Shown: piece after piece, positions 42,679 through 53,355 of the stretch
Numbering within the stretch: the first letter of the stretch is position 1
How the letters are laid out: every line of letters starts with the position of its first letter
Origin: Coleophoma eucalyptorum
Lineage: Eukaryota; Ascomycota; Leotiomycetes; Helotiales; Dermateaceae
NCBI GenBank assembly: GCA_026120035.1
Contig: JALRME010000033.1
Location: 62,001 to 126,000, forward strand
Direction: 5' to 3'
Length of the DNA stretch: 64,000 nucleotides
Translations under genes and position numbers: made by a program
The notes under the pieces: generated by a model
What the model saw: only the letters and a program-made list of their open reading frames with translations
Database searches by the model: none
Told to the model about the DNA's origin: nothing

Positions 42679-45259
42679 TTACCAACAAGGCTTATCATTA
42701 CAATAAGTTAAGGGATCTAGCCAGCACTTAAAGGAACTAATCGCGTCATTGAAGTTGGAATTGCCCGACTGTAGACCCCAATTGTTATTGGTATCCGAGT
42801 TACCGTAAAGATTAGCTCCCTGGCAATTTGCGTCTCTGGAATTTTATGGGATTGTCAGCAAATATTCTTCAGCTTCTATCACAAATACTTCAGGAATCAA
42901 CTAACTTACATAAAGAATTGGCAGCGAATCGTCCAAGCATAGATTCCAATGGAACTGATCTGGTCGTTAAATGCTGCCGGCAAATTTGCTATGCATGATT
43001 CCAAATTAGTTCACGTTGTAAGTGCAAGAGAATTAGTTGAAAGAAATCATTGCTTACCGCATTCATTATCATTAGAGGTAAGAACAAGCCTGTTACCCTT
43101 AGATCCCGCATCGGTATCCACAACTCCCCACGAGGAAGAAAAGTAACAGGGGCAGCCGGCGTAGTTCTCCTTGCAACGCCAAACACCATCGCTATCTCTC
43201 TTTCCACCACAGCCGCCGTCAAGGCAGCTTCCTCGTTGGCCACATGTATTCTGACATTTAATGTTAGCCAGAGCATGACCCTTTCATGTAGGTTCTTGTG
43301 GAGCTCGTTTCACGTATCTACAAGCTAGTGAATCAAGGGATAGGGGCAGGGTCTCACCGAAGTCGGATTGCATTGGCAGCCAGCAAAGTTTCCACGACAG
43401 AAAGCATTGTTGGAATTAGCATTGTATGTGCCCGCACAGCCATTTTGGTCACAATTTGCCTTAGCTCCGCATGTATTCTGTAGATCGATAAAGGTCAGGT
43501 GATTCACCAGGCTGGGTGATGAAAATTCACTCACCGATGTTGGTTTACATTTACATCCCACGAAGTTCCCTGTACATCGCGCGACGTTAGAGTTTCCATC
43601 CCACTTCCCATTGCAACCGTTTGAGTCACAGCTCTGAGCACTTCCACATGTATTGTCGGTTGGATTACACTGGCAGGGAGCATAGAAATTTGTACATTGA
43701 GGATAAGGATTGTTCCCCGTGAATTTACCCGCACAGTTGTTGGAGTCACAACTCTGACGGGTCCCACAAGTGCCACTGCTGCCCAAAGTGGGAGTGCACT
43801 GACATCCAGCGAATTTACCTTTGCAGGTAGCCTTTCCGTCAGAATTAAAAGTACCCCCACAGCCGTTTGCATCACAGCTCTGCGGATTTCCGCAAGTATT
43901 TGACGTTGGAGAACATTTACAGGTTGCGAATTTTCCTTTGCAGGTTGCTTGGCCGTTGGAATCGAAATTACCAGCGCAACCGTTGGAGTCGCAACTCTGA
44001 GGGTTTCCACAGGTATCTGACGTTGGAGAACATTGACAACCAGCAAACTTGCCCTTGCAGGTGGCCTTTCCGTTGGAATCGAAAGTACCTGCGCACCCGT
44101 TTGAGTCGCAACTCTGAGAGTTCCCGCAAGTATTCAACGTTGGAGAACATCTACAAGTTGCATAGGTGCCCTTACATGTCGCAAATCCATTGGAATCGAA
44201 AGTACCTGCACACCCATTTGAGTCGCAGCTCTGAGAAGTTCCGCAGGTATTTAATGTTGGAGAACATTTACAGGTTGCGTAATTGCCCTTACACGTGGCA
44301 ACTCCGTTAGAGTCAAATGTGCCCGCACATCCATTTGAGTCGCAACTCTGAGAGTTTCCGCAAGTATTTGACGTTGGAGAGCATTGACAACCAGCAAATT
44401 TGCTCTTGCAGGTGGCCTTTCCGTTTGAATCAAAAGTACCCGCGCAACCATTTGCATCACAGCTTTGGGAGCTTCCGCAAGTGCTGGACGTTGGAGTACA
44501 ATGACAGGTTGCAAATTTGCCTTTGCAGGTCGCGAGACCGTTGGAATCGAATGTACCCGCACAGCCATTTGCATCACAGCTCTGGGAGTTTCCACAAGTG
44601 TTCGACGTTGGAGAACATTGACAGGTTGCAAACTTGCCCTTGCAAGTAGCGAGACCGTTGGAATCAAACGTACCCGCACAGCCATTTGCATCACAACTCT
44701 GCATGGCACCACACATGTTCGATGTGGGCGTGCAAGCACAGCCGGCTCCGTAGTTTTTGCATGTTGCGGAGCCATCATTATTGAAAGTACCTGAGCAGTT
44801 ATTGGCACTGCAGCTCTGCTGGCTGCCGCACGAAAACCCGGGCGTGTTGTTAGAAGGAACGCAAGAGCAGCTAGCCTGGTCAGCCGACTTGCATGTAGGC
44901 GGCCCATTCACTGCAGTCCCAGAGCAGCCCTTGGCCTCGCATGACGGAGGCGTGCTGGAGCAGATGATAGATATGCTAGTTGTGCTAGCTGAGGCTTTTG
45001 TAGTACTATGTGTCGTCGCCGGTGTTGTTATTATAATAGACGGCTGGCTTGTACTTAAGCGTGAGGTGGATGACTGAACTGGTACCAGGACAGAAGAAGG
45101 GAAGGCAAAGAATGGTACAGGTCCCTGTGCTGGATACAGTGCAGGGCACAGCTCTTGTCCCCTCTTGACTAGAAGGTCAACCGACGTCTCATTCTCTGGG
45201 CCGTGGAAAACTGATGAGGTAAACACCCTCGCCAATGTAAGAAAGTGATCTACTAACAT
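42679..45259 (-). CDS. Cys-rich repeat protein with C-terminal beta/gamma-crystallin, 757 aa
   Basis: Five exons: 45259-43535, 43477-43358, 43250-43058, 42988-42910 and 42835-42679; all junctions are in phase. After a hydrophobic N-terminus (MLVDHFLTLARVFTSSVF) and a Kex2-like VKRGQE site comes a Ser/Thr-rich mucin-like linker. About 14 repeats of roughly 39 residues follow, each with six cysteines in the pattern TCGxxQSCDxNGCAGTFxS, then GxATCKGxFAxCxC. Past the last repeat the chain changes to a beta/gamma-crystallin-like module. It has two calcium-clamp motifs of the N/D-N/D-x-x-S/T-S type (FNDQISSIGIY and FNDAISSFKCW) and QFFIDANCQGANLYG between them. Probably secreted or wall-bound. The start is uncertain because the frame is open to 45448 and the signal peptide is weak. 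Intron 43534-43478 is 57 nt with no stop, so its retention would only add 19 residues. Confidence 0.78.
43128..44975 (-). repeat. 117-bp coding tandem repeats (39-aa, six-Cys units)
   Basis: The units within the gene are 117 bp where unbroken. The central eight or so are near-identical (GCAGTFDSNG and ATCKGKFA recur). The first two and last four have diverged or hold small insertions, and the last two are separated by introns. This is the pattern of an array expanded from its middle. Confidence 0.9.
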
Positions 45260-46003
45260 CGTAGGAGGCAGAATTTGAGGATAAAGAAGGGATAAAAAGA
45301 GCGTATACGATCCGTATGATCTGTATGTGCGCAAACCCGCAAGTATAATGGAATCGCAGAAGCATGTGGGTTTCGAAGCTCGTGATAAAGGTGACTGTAA
45401 CCTTGTATACAGCCCACTGGCGGGGCGGAGAACATGTAAGGGGCACAAGTACCGACAAGCTTCTCAAATCTGCAATGTAAGCAACAAAATATTTGCTGAC
45501 TGCATGAACGTAAGCTTATTTACCTTATTTTATCGTTCCACGAGCAAAGGTTAAGGTTTTTGAGTTAATGTGGTGCAGGAAATATGTAAGGGACGACAAG
45601 CCCACTAGCTTAATTATACAGTCAGCTTTAAAACTGAGACACATTTTCAAGAAAAAGTAAAGTTTGCCAGACACAATTGCGCCATGTCAGTTATCTCCAC
45701 AAATCACATTAAGTTGGGCGATAGAAAATCACGCTATACGGATCACCTAATACGTTCAATCCGGCGAGGGATATTTTAACATCCTCAGCCTCACCCGGAG
45801 AGCCTAAATACGAGCGGGATCGGCCATTCCACGGCGTTTATGTCACAAGAGACAAGACATCCCGAGGTACCTAAATGCACAGTCAGCCTTTTCCTCCATC
45901 TCTCCGTCGTTGAATACTCCTCTAAATCTACTAGATCTTGACCAAGCTGCTTCTCGACCTTGTCCAACATCCGACCCTCGTTACCACTTTTACTCAAGCC
46001 AAG
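45260..46003. other. Divergent promoter region of two secreted-protein genes
   Basis: Lies between the repeat/crystallin gene and the WSC gene, transcribed away from each other. The left part could contain an N-terminal exon of the repeat protein: open frames reach 45467 on the minus strand, but no clear signal peptide exon was identified. Confidence 0.4.
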
Positions 46004-48506
46004 ATGCATGTCAAAGCATTTATTTTCTACTTTCTTGCTCTATTAACTTTTCCTGGTACTGATGCACAGAGCTTTCAATGTGTAACTGTTCCTGATGGCT
46101 GTGATCGCGGCTCAAATGAAGAGTCTGGCGTCACAAACGCCATTTCTAGATTCGAGGATGGCAAGATCTATGGTGGAAGCGATCCCATTGTCATGTCCTC
46201 TGCTTTGGATGGCGACGCTCTTGCTATGATCACCTACCTCTGTAATGATGGATCTACACCACCAAAACTAGAGGGATCTATCATTCGGTCAAGGTATGTT
46301 TAACTGAGCGAAACCAGGGTTACATGTCACCAACCATAGTATTAGTCTCCAAAAGGTTCTCTCTTGCCCAAATCGATGCGGAGGAGTTGCTTCTCCTAAT
46401 AATGGCAATTGTGGCTTCGGCGTATTGATTGCCAGCAATGCAGCGACAGCTGACTGCTTCTCTAAGGCAGTCAATGTCGTGCCTAAGGGTTCCGCTCCCC
46501 AGATAGTTTCATCCGTGTCTTCCTTCGGAAACCCCGTTTGTCTTTTTGATTCCCCGGACGCCCGCGTTTTAACTGGTGGCAACAGCCAGGACCAGAGTTC
46601 TGCTGGTATGACTGTTGAGAAATGTATTGCTCAAGCCGCTGCGGATGGTTGGCAGTACGCTGGCGTTGAATTTGGCGGGTAAGTCGTCCAGTATGTTTTG
46701 ATGAAGCTGGTCTCGGCACTAAAATATGTGTAGTGAATGCTACTGGGGCGATGTTGAAACCAACCCACAACAATCCAACCAGGCTGATTGTAATACCCCA
46801 TGTGCGGGAGACCCGAGTGAGGTCTGCGGTGGAGGGAATAGGATTCTCGTATACGAGAACTCGAATCTCCAAGATGTTGCCAATGCCAAAGTCAGCGTCG
46901 ATAATTACAATAATAATCCCACAAATACTGCTCTTGCGCAAACAGCAAAAACATCTGTGGATAATGCACTAAACCGTACGTTGAAACTTAAGAATAAATA
47001 TCGATACCATTTCTGACAGGAGTTTGTATCTTTAGATGCCTTGAGCTTCCTAGACCATATTACAAATCCATTGGTAAAGGCAGCGCAACAACAGCTCATC
47101 CTGGATCTCACAGCCGCATCTACCACAGCGGCTACGGCTGTGACAGCTGCTTCTGTGGCGGTTGCAGCTGTTCTCGCAGACCAAATTGCCAAAGCAGTTG
47201 GTGAGTCATTCAAAGTCTTGTACATATTTGATCTTGGAAAAATTCAGTGAGAGAGTACTGACGAGGATCGAATAACAGCGGCTGAACAGGCAGTCCAGGA
47301 TGCTAAAAACCAGAAGCCCTCGCAATCAGTTTCAGAACCGCCAGCTTCAATAACAAAACCTTCTACCAGTGCTCCCTCACGCAGCAGCACATCTTCGTCC
47401 TCGTCTTCGAGCTCCTCTGTCTGCCCTCTGTGTATTTCTTGCGCGGATGACCAAAACCCTGAGACTGGGCCTGAAGACAGCACCACTGTGCCTGAACGAC
47501 GATCTAAGCTGGACAGGCGTGCAAATTCAAAGAAAGAGACTGTAGTTTGTGGAAAAACATACCAAAGCGGTCCATATGTGGCAGGCAATGGCGGTAATAG
47601 ATTCCCTGCCTTTGGGTATCAATACACGGTCAACACGCAGTCAGCTTGTGTCTGGAGTTTCAATCTCCTTTCATGGAACCCGGCCCAAGGGGGGGCGCCA
47701 CTGGTGACAAAAGGTGGTTCCTATGAAAGTGAGTATCGAATATTGATAGATTACGAGATTTTTTAGGCTAACTTCTAGTAGCCGAACATGTTTACGAAGC
47801 CCAGCTTGTGCGACAGTTCGCCGAACACATTGGAACTTTGGACACGGCAGGTTCTAATGTGTGCAGGGTCGCTGGCATCACGAAGAATATACTCGCACGA
47901 ACAACGAATTTCCCTGGGCGGGGTAAGAACCCCTTTGCTGCCCGGGGCGGATCAGCGCTTGGCCAGATGATGTTGAATTTGCCCGATAATAACAGTGGTG
48001 CTGGCAACGGCGCTGAGCTCGTTGCCCTCGATAAAGAGCTTAACATCCTGAAGGCTGCTGTATTCAACGGCGCAACATCTTCCTTCTCAAGTGCCAACGT
48101 CGCACCTGGCAAGCTGGCCAAGGTCACGCGCTTTGCAATGCTCTACGCCTACCTGTCTACACCCTCGGTTGCTGCTATCTTCAAGGCAACAAGCCAGCGC
48201 ATGCGAACGACTTTACGCACCCTTGACCAGGAGATCGCTGCAAGTTCCATGGCAAACCCGGGATTTCAGTTTGAGACTGTTTACAGCACATGGGAAGACA
48301 ATTTCCTGTTCGCTCAGGGTGCTCTGGTGGAGGACCAAATGAGTGCGCTTGTTACAGCTGCAGTTAAGCAGCTACGCACGGATAAGTCTCTCGGGTCCGT
48401 AAATCTACGTAAATCCTTTGTTACACAGGTCCAAACAAAGACAGCGAATCTTGCAATTGCAGATCCATCTAAGTGGTTTGATCTAGATGAGATATTTGCT
48501 CCTTGA
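46004..48506 (+). CDS. Secreted multidomain WSC protein, 6 exons, 737 aa
   Basis: Exons 46004-46293, 46340-46678, 46734-46975, 47036-47200, 47279-47728 and 47779-48506 join in frame. Signal peptide MHVKAFIFYFLALLTFPGTDA. Domain order: an N-terminal Cys-containing domain (about 22-150; CVTVPDGCDRG, SCPNRCGGVASPNNGNCGFG) that resembles Y3-type glycan-binding proteins. A WSC domain (about 165-255) follows: PVCLFDSPDARVLTGGN, AADGWQYAGVEFGGECYWGD, CNTPCAGDPSEVCGGGNRI. Then come an Ala-rich helical segment, a Ser-rich linker, and a C-terminal domain with CGKTYQSGPYVAGNGG and AEHVYEAQLVRQF that recurs in secreted fungal proteins beside chitinase or killer-toxin-like modules. There is no TM segment or GPI signal, so soluble secretion and carbohydrate binding are likely. 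WSC assignment is firm, the others tentative. Confidence 0.83.
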
Positions 48507-49089
48507 GCTATGGTATAACCCTAGAAGGGCATAGTATTTACTATGCTGCAACACCGTGCATATGTTGACAGTTTATGTTCTGTAATAAGACACTAAACGA
48601 ATTTCTCGAACTATGAACTATTAGAGAATAGAATATAGACTATCAAAAGTCTTAAACTATGAGACAAACCTGTACTATGAGTTAAAGGCTTGTCTCTACC
48701 TCAATGATGTTCCCATCATTTGTAGGCTGCCGAATTTCCGTCTGGCTACTCGCTTGCTATTAACTGTAAATTTTTTCGCATACTTACTGACGTAGTCTCA
48801 GTAGCCCAATGCATTAATATCAGCATTCAAGTGAGTAGCTTGTGTACAAATCCAACACTACCGTCGTATGCGACTGCCTGTAGTGCTAGTAGAGCATAGG
48901 TTACTTGGGTAATCTTGATCTCGTTCCTTGCTAATGAAGCAAAAGGGGCGTCTGGAAGATGTAATATACCAAACTAACTGTATTTATTATAAGTACTCTC
49001 CATCGATATATGTAGACTTTTCAAATGATCGTAAGAGTTTATATTGAAGTATGATAGAGCTAGTTACTTTTGAAACCTCTTATCTGTCC
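48507..49089. other. Convergent intergenic, no gene seen
   Basis: 3' flanks of the WSC and cysteine-synthase-like genes. AT-rich, no frame of note. Confidence 0.5.
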
Positions 49090-50025
49090 TTACACTCTGA
49101 AATCTTGAGTATAAGTCTTGAAATACTTCATGCCGGTGTCACACATAATGCTGACAATGGTCGCGTTTGGCCCTAGTCGCTCCGCTAGGCGCAATGCTGC
49201 TATGACGTTTGCCCCGGTGGACATACCGCAGAAGAGGCCTTCTTCTCTAGCAAGACGGAATGCCATTTCCATGGCATCAACTGTGGATACGCGTTCAAGT
49301 TCATCGGCAATGCCATCTTGCCATAGTGGCACGACATAGCCAGCCCCTATGCCGTCAATATGGTGCGAGCCAGAGGGAAAGCCTGAGAGAACAGCAGATT
49401 CCGCGGGCTCAACTCCTACGATACGGATGCGATTGTCATATCCACGAAGGATTTCTGAGATTCCACGGATCGACGCAGCAGTCCCCACACTCTGAACAAA
49501 GGCATCAAGCTGACCACCAGTCTGCTCCCAAATCTCGTCGCCAAGCTTTCTATAGGCTTGAAACTGATCTGTGTTTTCCATCTGAGCGGTGATATATGCC
49601 CCTGTTTGGTCCGCGAGGAGATGTGCCTCTTGGATCATACCTCTCGTCAGTTCCTCTGTGTGCTTGCCATGGTCGCTGGGTAAGATCGTAAGGTTGGCAC
49701 CGAGGTACTTCATATGATCGAGTTTTTCCTTAGAGAAGGCATCTGATGACACGAGATGGAGAGGATGCTTCGTCACCGCGCAAACCAGGGCCAGTGAAAC
49801 ACCCGTGCTACCACCAGTGTATTCAACAACTGCTCCCCCGGGCTTCAAACGTCCGTCGGCCTCTGCTCCCCTGATCATGGCTAGCGCCATCCGATCTTTC
49901 ATGCTGCCAGTTGGGTTTTCGCTCTCCAGCTTTAACAGGATGCGACTTCCATTTGGAGGAACAATATGCCGCAGCTGCAATAGAGATGTATTGCCAATTG
50001 TGTCGAGAACAGTTGTTGGAGACAT
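49090..50025 (-). CDS. Cysteine synthase-like PLP enzyme, 311 aa
   Basis: Intronless fold-type II PLP enzyme (O-acetylserine sulfhydrylase/cystathionine beta-synthase group). The start at 50025 gives MSPTTVLDTIGNTSLLQL, where family members begin; the longer frame to 50274 is probably UTR. The Schiff-base lysine is in ENPTGSMKDRMALAMI. The substrate loop reads VEYTGGSTGVSLA rather than the usual TSGNTG form, as in a divergent subgroup. The C-terminal phosphate-contact area contains GMSTGANVIAALRLAERLG and IMCDTGMKYF. It lacks the CBS or N-terminal haem domains and has no targeting peptide. Likely cytosolic; a role in sulfur amino-acid or specialised metabolism is inferred. Confidence 0.88.
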   Translation of the reverse strand: MSPTTVLDTIGNTSLLQLRHIVPPNGSRILLKLESENPTGSMKDRMALAMIRGAEADGRLKPGGAVVEYTGGSTGVSLALVCAVTKHPLHLVSSDAFSKEKLDHMKYLGANLTILPSDHGKHTEELTRGMIQEAHLLADQTGAYITAQMENTDQFQAYRKLGDEIWEQTGGQLDAFVQSVGTAASIRGISEILRGYDNRIRIVGVEPAESAVLSGFPSGSHHIDGIGAGYVVPLWQDGIADELERVSTVDAMEMAFRLAREEGLFCGMSTGANVIAALRLAERLGPNATIVSIMCDTGMKYFKTYTQDFRV

Positions 50026-50986
50026 ACTTCGCGGTCCACTTTCCGGAGTTAAGCCAATCAGACCTAATATTGAGATATTGGTTTGAGCAAGTAGAAAGAG
50101 GGACTTTGGGATTGTGCGGTCGGATTGATATTTATTTGTTGTTTGGTAACTAATATAGAAAGGACCCTGAAATTCAGTGAAGCTAAGGTTCTGAGAATGA
50201 TGCGCGATTGTACTGTTTTGAAGAGAGGATGAGATGTCTGATTCAAGAGAGGGAGGAGGGTAATAAATACACAATGGGCGTCAGGTTAAGGTGCTTGACC
50301 CCGAGACCTTTCTGACAGTACTTGATATGATTTCTAATCGTCTCATCTAGGTTGGCTTCTAAAGTCGACATTTGAAGAAAAACTATGAGTTATACATCGG
50401 TTACGGAAAACAGCTCCCTGGTCATACCTCTAATTCTTACCAACCGATAGGCAGGATATCAGCATTCTCCACAACCTTCAAGTTGCTGACTTATAGCCGT
50501 ACCATTTTGGGTTCTAAGACTCATATATGTGCATAAGTACAGTTACTTATAGGTGTCTTATTGGAGCCGTCGTCATTAATGTTTGTTGCTTATGTTTTTA
50601 AAACAAGCTTTATACGCGAAATTCATAAATGCGGTGAAATTTTGGCGCTAAGATGTATTGGGAAAGTAGTACCCTGGTTACCCGGTCGGAATTCTGACGA
50701 AAATCGCAAAAAAGGCAATCCTGGGTCTAGCTATTCTGCTATTCTAGAACCACAGCATGAACCAGACATTGGGAAAAGGGTACCCTGGTTGCCCGATCCA
50801 AAATCGGGTAGGGATAGTAGTTGAGAAGGCCTGGATCTAGCACTTTAATCTACCTTGTGGAGCAGATGTCATTTAATGATAATAATCGAACAGAATATGT
50901 CGGAATGTCATTACAAGTCAATCACGAGACCCAGTCACATGTATACAAGTATCATTAGCGAGGGAGGTACTTATACCTCTATGCCT
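50026..50986. other. Intergenic with a ~110-bp tandem duplication
   Basis: Promoter of the PLP enzyme on the left, then repeat sequence. A frame at 50561-50824 exists only because the duplicated segment is open; GKVVPWLPG and GKRVPWLPD are the two copies. It is not supported as a gene. Confidence 0.45.
50660..50841 (+). repeat. Two-copy ~110-bp tandem duplication
   Basis: GTACCCTGGTT starts at 50669 and 50780 (111 apart). CCTGGGTCTAGC at 50720 recurs as CCTGGATCTAGC at 50830 (110 apart). The region between is diverged. Confidence 0.7.
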
Positions 50987-51080
50987 CACACTCTCTTCAA
51001 TCAACATCTATGAACCAACTACTTATGAACCTGATTTGACTTGAGAGTCACCTATAACGTTACCCAACGTAAACCAACAG
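50987..51080 (+). repeat. Left arm of a ~95-bp inverted repeat pair
   Basis: From CACACTCT through TTCAATCAACATCTAT, CTTATGAAC, TGACTTGAGAGTCAC and ACGTTACC to TAAACCAACAG, this matches the reverse complement of 57488-57582 with few substitutions and short gaps. Confidence 0.8.
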
Positions 51081-52310
51081 AATACGTCCCTTAGGAATAA
51101 ATGGATTGGAAACCAGGATATGATTGATGTGAAACGAACCATGCAAAATAATATCAGATGGCAATGTGAAGTCTGGTGGCATACTGTTGACAAGAAAAGG
51201 GATTGGAGGTGAGCTTGACAGCGGATGGGGCAAAGGAGGAGTACTCCTGATATCATAACTTATATACACGCATGAATTATATAGCGAATTCTTAGCATGC
51301 AGTAGTTAAAAAGCAAGTGCATCAGTGAAATTGGACCGAAACTTCAGACATAGTGATTTCATGGAATTAATTTTGTGTAGCTTATTTTGCCTTTAGATCT
51401 CAGTCTGTAGATTAGATTATTTTGATAGCTAGTGTTTAACTTATGAACTTAAGCCAACACCTAGTTATATGTGGTATATTTCGCTGAATAAATTATACCT
51501 AGCAAGATGCTCAAGTACTTCGAGTGAGATTTGTTACCTCACATGGCAAACCAGTTCGAAACTAGCAGCACTATCTTGCACTTACCTGATCAATGGTGCC
51601 TTTGTAACATGACGTTGCTTATTCGAAGCAGGGCGATGGACAGCTTCCCCTATTTGACTGCCCTTAACGATATGCCCTCGCCTAACATTACAATCGTTCC
51701 CATCGCCTTAGAATACCAAATGGCATGAACTTTCTCCTTCTGTGTGTACTTTGTTCCTGTTGTGACACAATGCAAGATCAAACTCCTCGTCTAACATTAA
51801 ATGTGTGTGGTACACGCGCCTTCGCGAGGGAAGCACTCCCTTTTGTTTCCTGCTGCCTCTACTAACCTGTTTCTATAGTGATTGGGCATGATCAATTACA
51901 TAGCCTAATGTTTCACCGTGCGCCTTTAGTAGTCACTTGGGTTATCTCCTTCGCCTACAACAGCTCCTAAAGCATCATTACAAGATTAACTGCCATCTCT
52001 TCTATGCTTAATCGCACACCTTGTTGTTTAAACGGTCTCTCCCTTTCCATCACTCCTGCCCTTTGTCGCTATCCATAAATAAGGCAGTAATGTCTCAATC
52101 ACCATCTCATATCCCAGGCAGACTCTAACAACATTACGACTGTCTAGAAGGTCTACGCTTATTGCATCACTGATTCGTATCTTACGCCAAACCAAATATC
52201 ATCTTATCTAGATATCCCGCACGCCTTATCTCTCTCTACTAAGCCCACTTCTATTATCTCCAAAAATTCCACCTGGTAGCCAATATTATCTCAATAAGTC
52301 ACAACACAAT
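51081..52310. other. AT-rich spacer, no gene seen
   Basis: No frame with a domain. Two overlapping minus-strand frames near 51023-51269 cover the inverted-repeat arm and are not supported. Confidence 0.45.
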
Positions 52311-52505
52311 ATGTGCACTGTCAACGAAGTGTACTTTACCGAGTGCCCACACGTAATCGAAGTTAAATTGGCATGCAAACGGAGTGGGAGGGGTCGACCA
52401 TGTCACCGCAAACCCCAGCGAAGGACATCTACTCGCCGAGGTCGCTGTGTTCGATGTCGGGAAACAATTATCGATTGGGCTTTGAAGGAGTTGCATCTTT
52501 TATGA
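52311..52505 (+). CDS. Possible small Cys/Arg-rich protein, 64 aa
   Basis: Open frame with cysteines spaced [28 protein letters not shown] and [10 protein letters not shown]. This resembles the C...YxCxH...C...C...CxxC layout of short, widespread, uncharacterised fungal proteins. No signal peptide and a basic middle. The upstream context is long and AT-rich, so it may equally be a chance frame; I rate it as possible only. Confidence 0.4.
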   Translation: MCTVNEVYFTECPHVIEVKLACKRSGRGRPCHRKPQRRTSTRRGRCVRCRETIIDWALKELHLL

Positions 52506-52548
52506 GCGGGTTGAGACCCTGGTCATACTCACCGAGACTGCCAAGGCA

Positions 52549-52640
52549 AAAGGCGAAAGGTGAAAGGTGAAAGGCGAAAGGTGAAAGGCGAAAGGCGAAA
52601 GGCGAAAGGCGAAAGGCGAAAGGTGAAAGGGGAAAGGCGA
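52549..52640 (+). repeat. Heptamer minisatellite (GGCGAAA/GGTGAAA)n
   Basis: About 12 head-to-tail copies of AAAGGCG or AAAGGTG, nearly perfect, with purines on one strand. Confidence 0.95.
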
Positions 52641-53355
52641 AGTCACGAGATTGTACTTCGGCCTCATTCCATTCGAATTGTTGGCATGGTATCTATATTA
52701 GAAGTTCTGGTAAAGTTCACAGTTCTCTCCAAGAAATAGTATCCTAATAGGTTACTCTATATGTTGAAATCAAAGATCATGTGACCACGCCAAGGCACTA
52801 GGCATGTGTGTAAATAGACCTTCCAAGCCCCTTCACTCTACCTCTACATAGTCAATTACAGTCATGTATCATTGCAACAAATCCCCCTTTTGCTGGATGT
52901 GTTTTTAAAAGAATGGATTGGTAATAAATCAATATGTTGCTATGACCACGATCATGTAAGTGGTCGGCAGATAACAAGCTACAAGAGGCCTTTAATGTTC
53001 TCTCGATGAGATGCTTCTTATATGGAATGCATCATCCAACGTAAAACACTCGTCCCTAATACTGCCATTCTCCCACGTGATGAGATTCTGAATCTGCTCC
53101 CCAAACAGGTTCGCCTATGCATCCCGCCTGTTCATCCCGCCTGCAACCTCTAATTGCCTTTTCACTGCGCCTTTCACTTAGCCACACAGCTTCAAGCATG
53201 CTCAAATAGCAGCGTGATTCCTCCAGCTGAAGACGAACCCCACCCATTGTTGTCACATCTCCGTATCACGGCTGATAATTCTCTTCAGCCCGCACACTAG
53301 CAATACGCCAGCTCTCACTTGAGCCAATAGTGCTACAAGCGTAAGAACCAATACA
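52641..53355. other. Intergenic upstream of homeobox-kinase gene
   Basis: Promoter region of the next gene. A minus-strand frame at 53056-53256 has no support. Confidence 0.45.

Noticed and set aside
43531..44907. Several long plus- and minus-strand frames over the cysteine-repeat gene
   Set aside because: They are shadow frames created by the 117-bp repeat; only one phase gives the cysteine pattern and joins to downstream exons.
50561..50824. 87-codon frame with repeated VPWLP
   Set aside because: The repeat is a DNA-level tandem duplication; no start context or homology.
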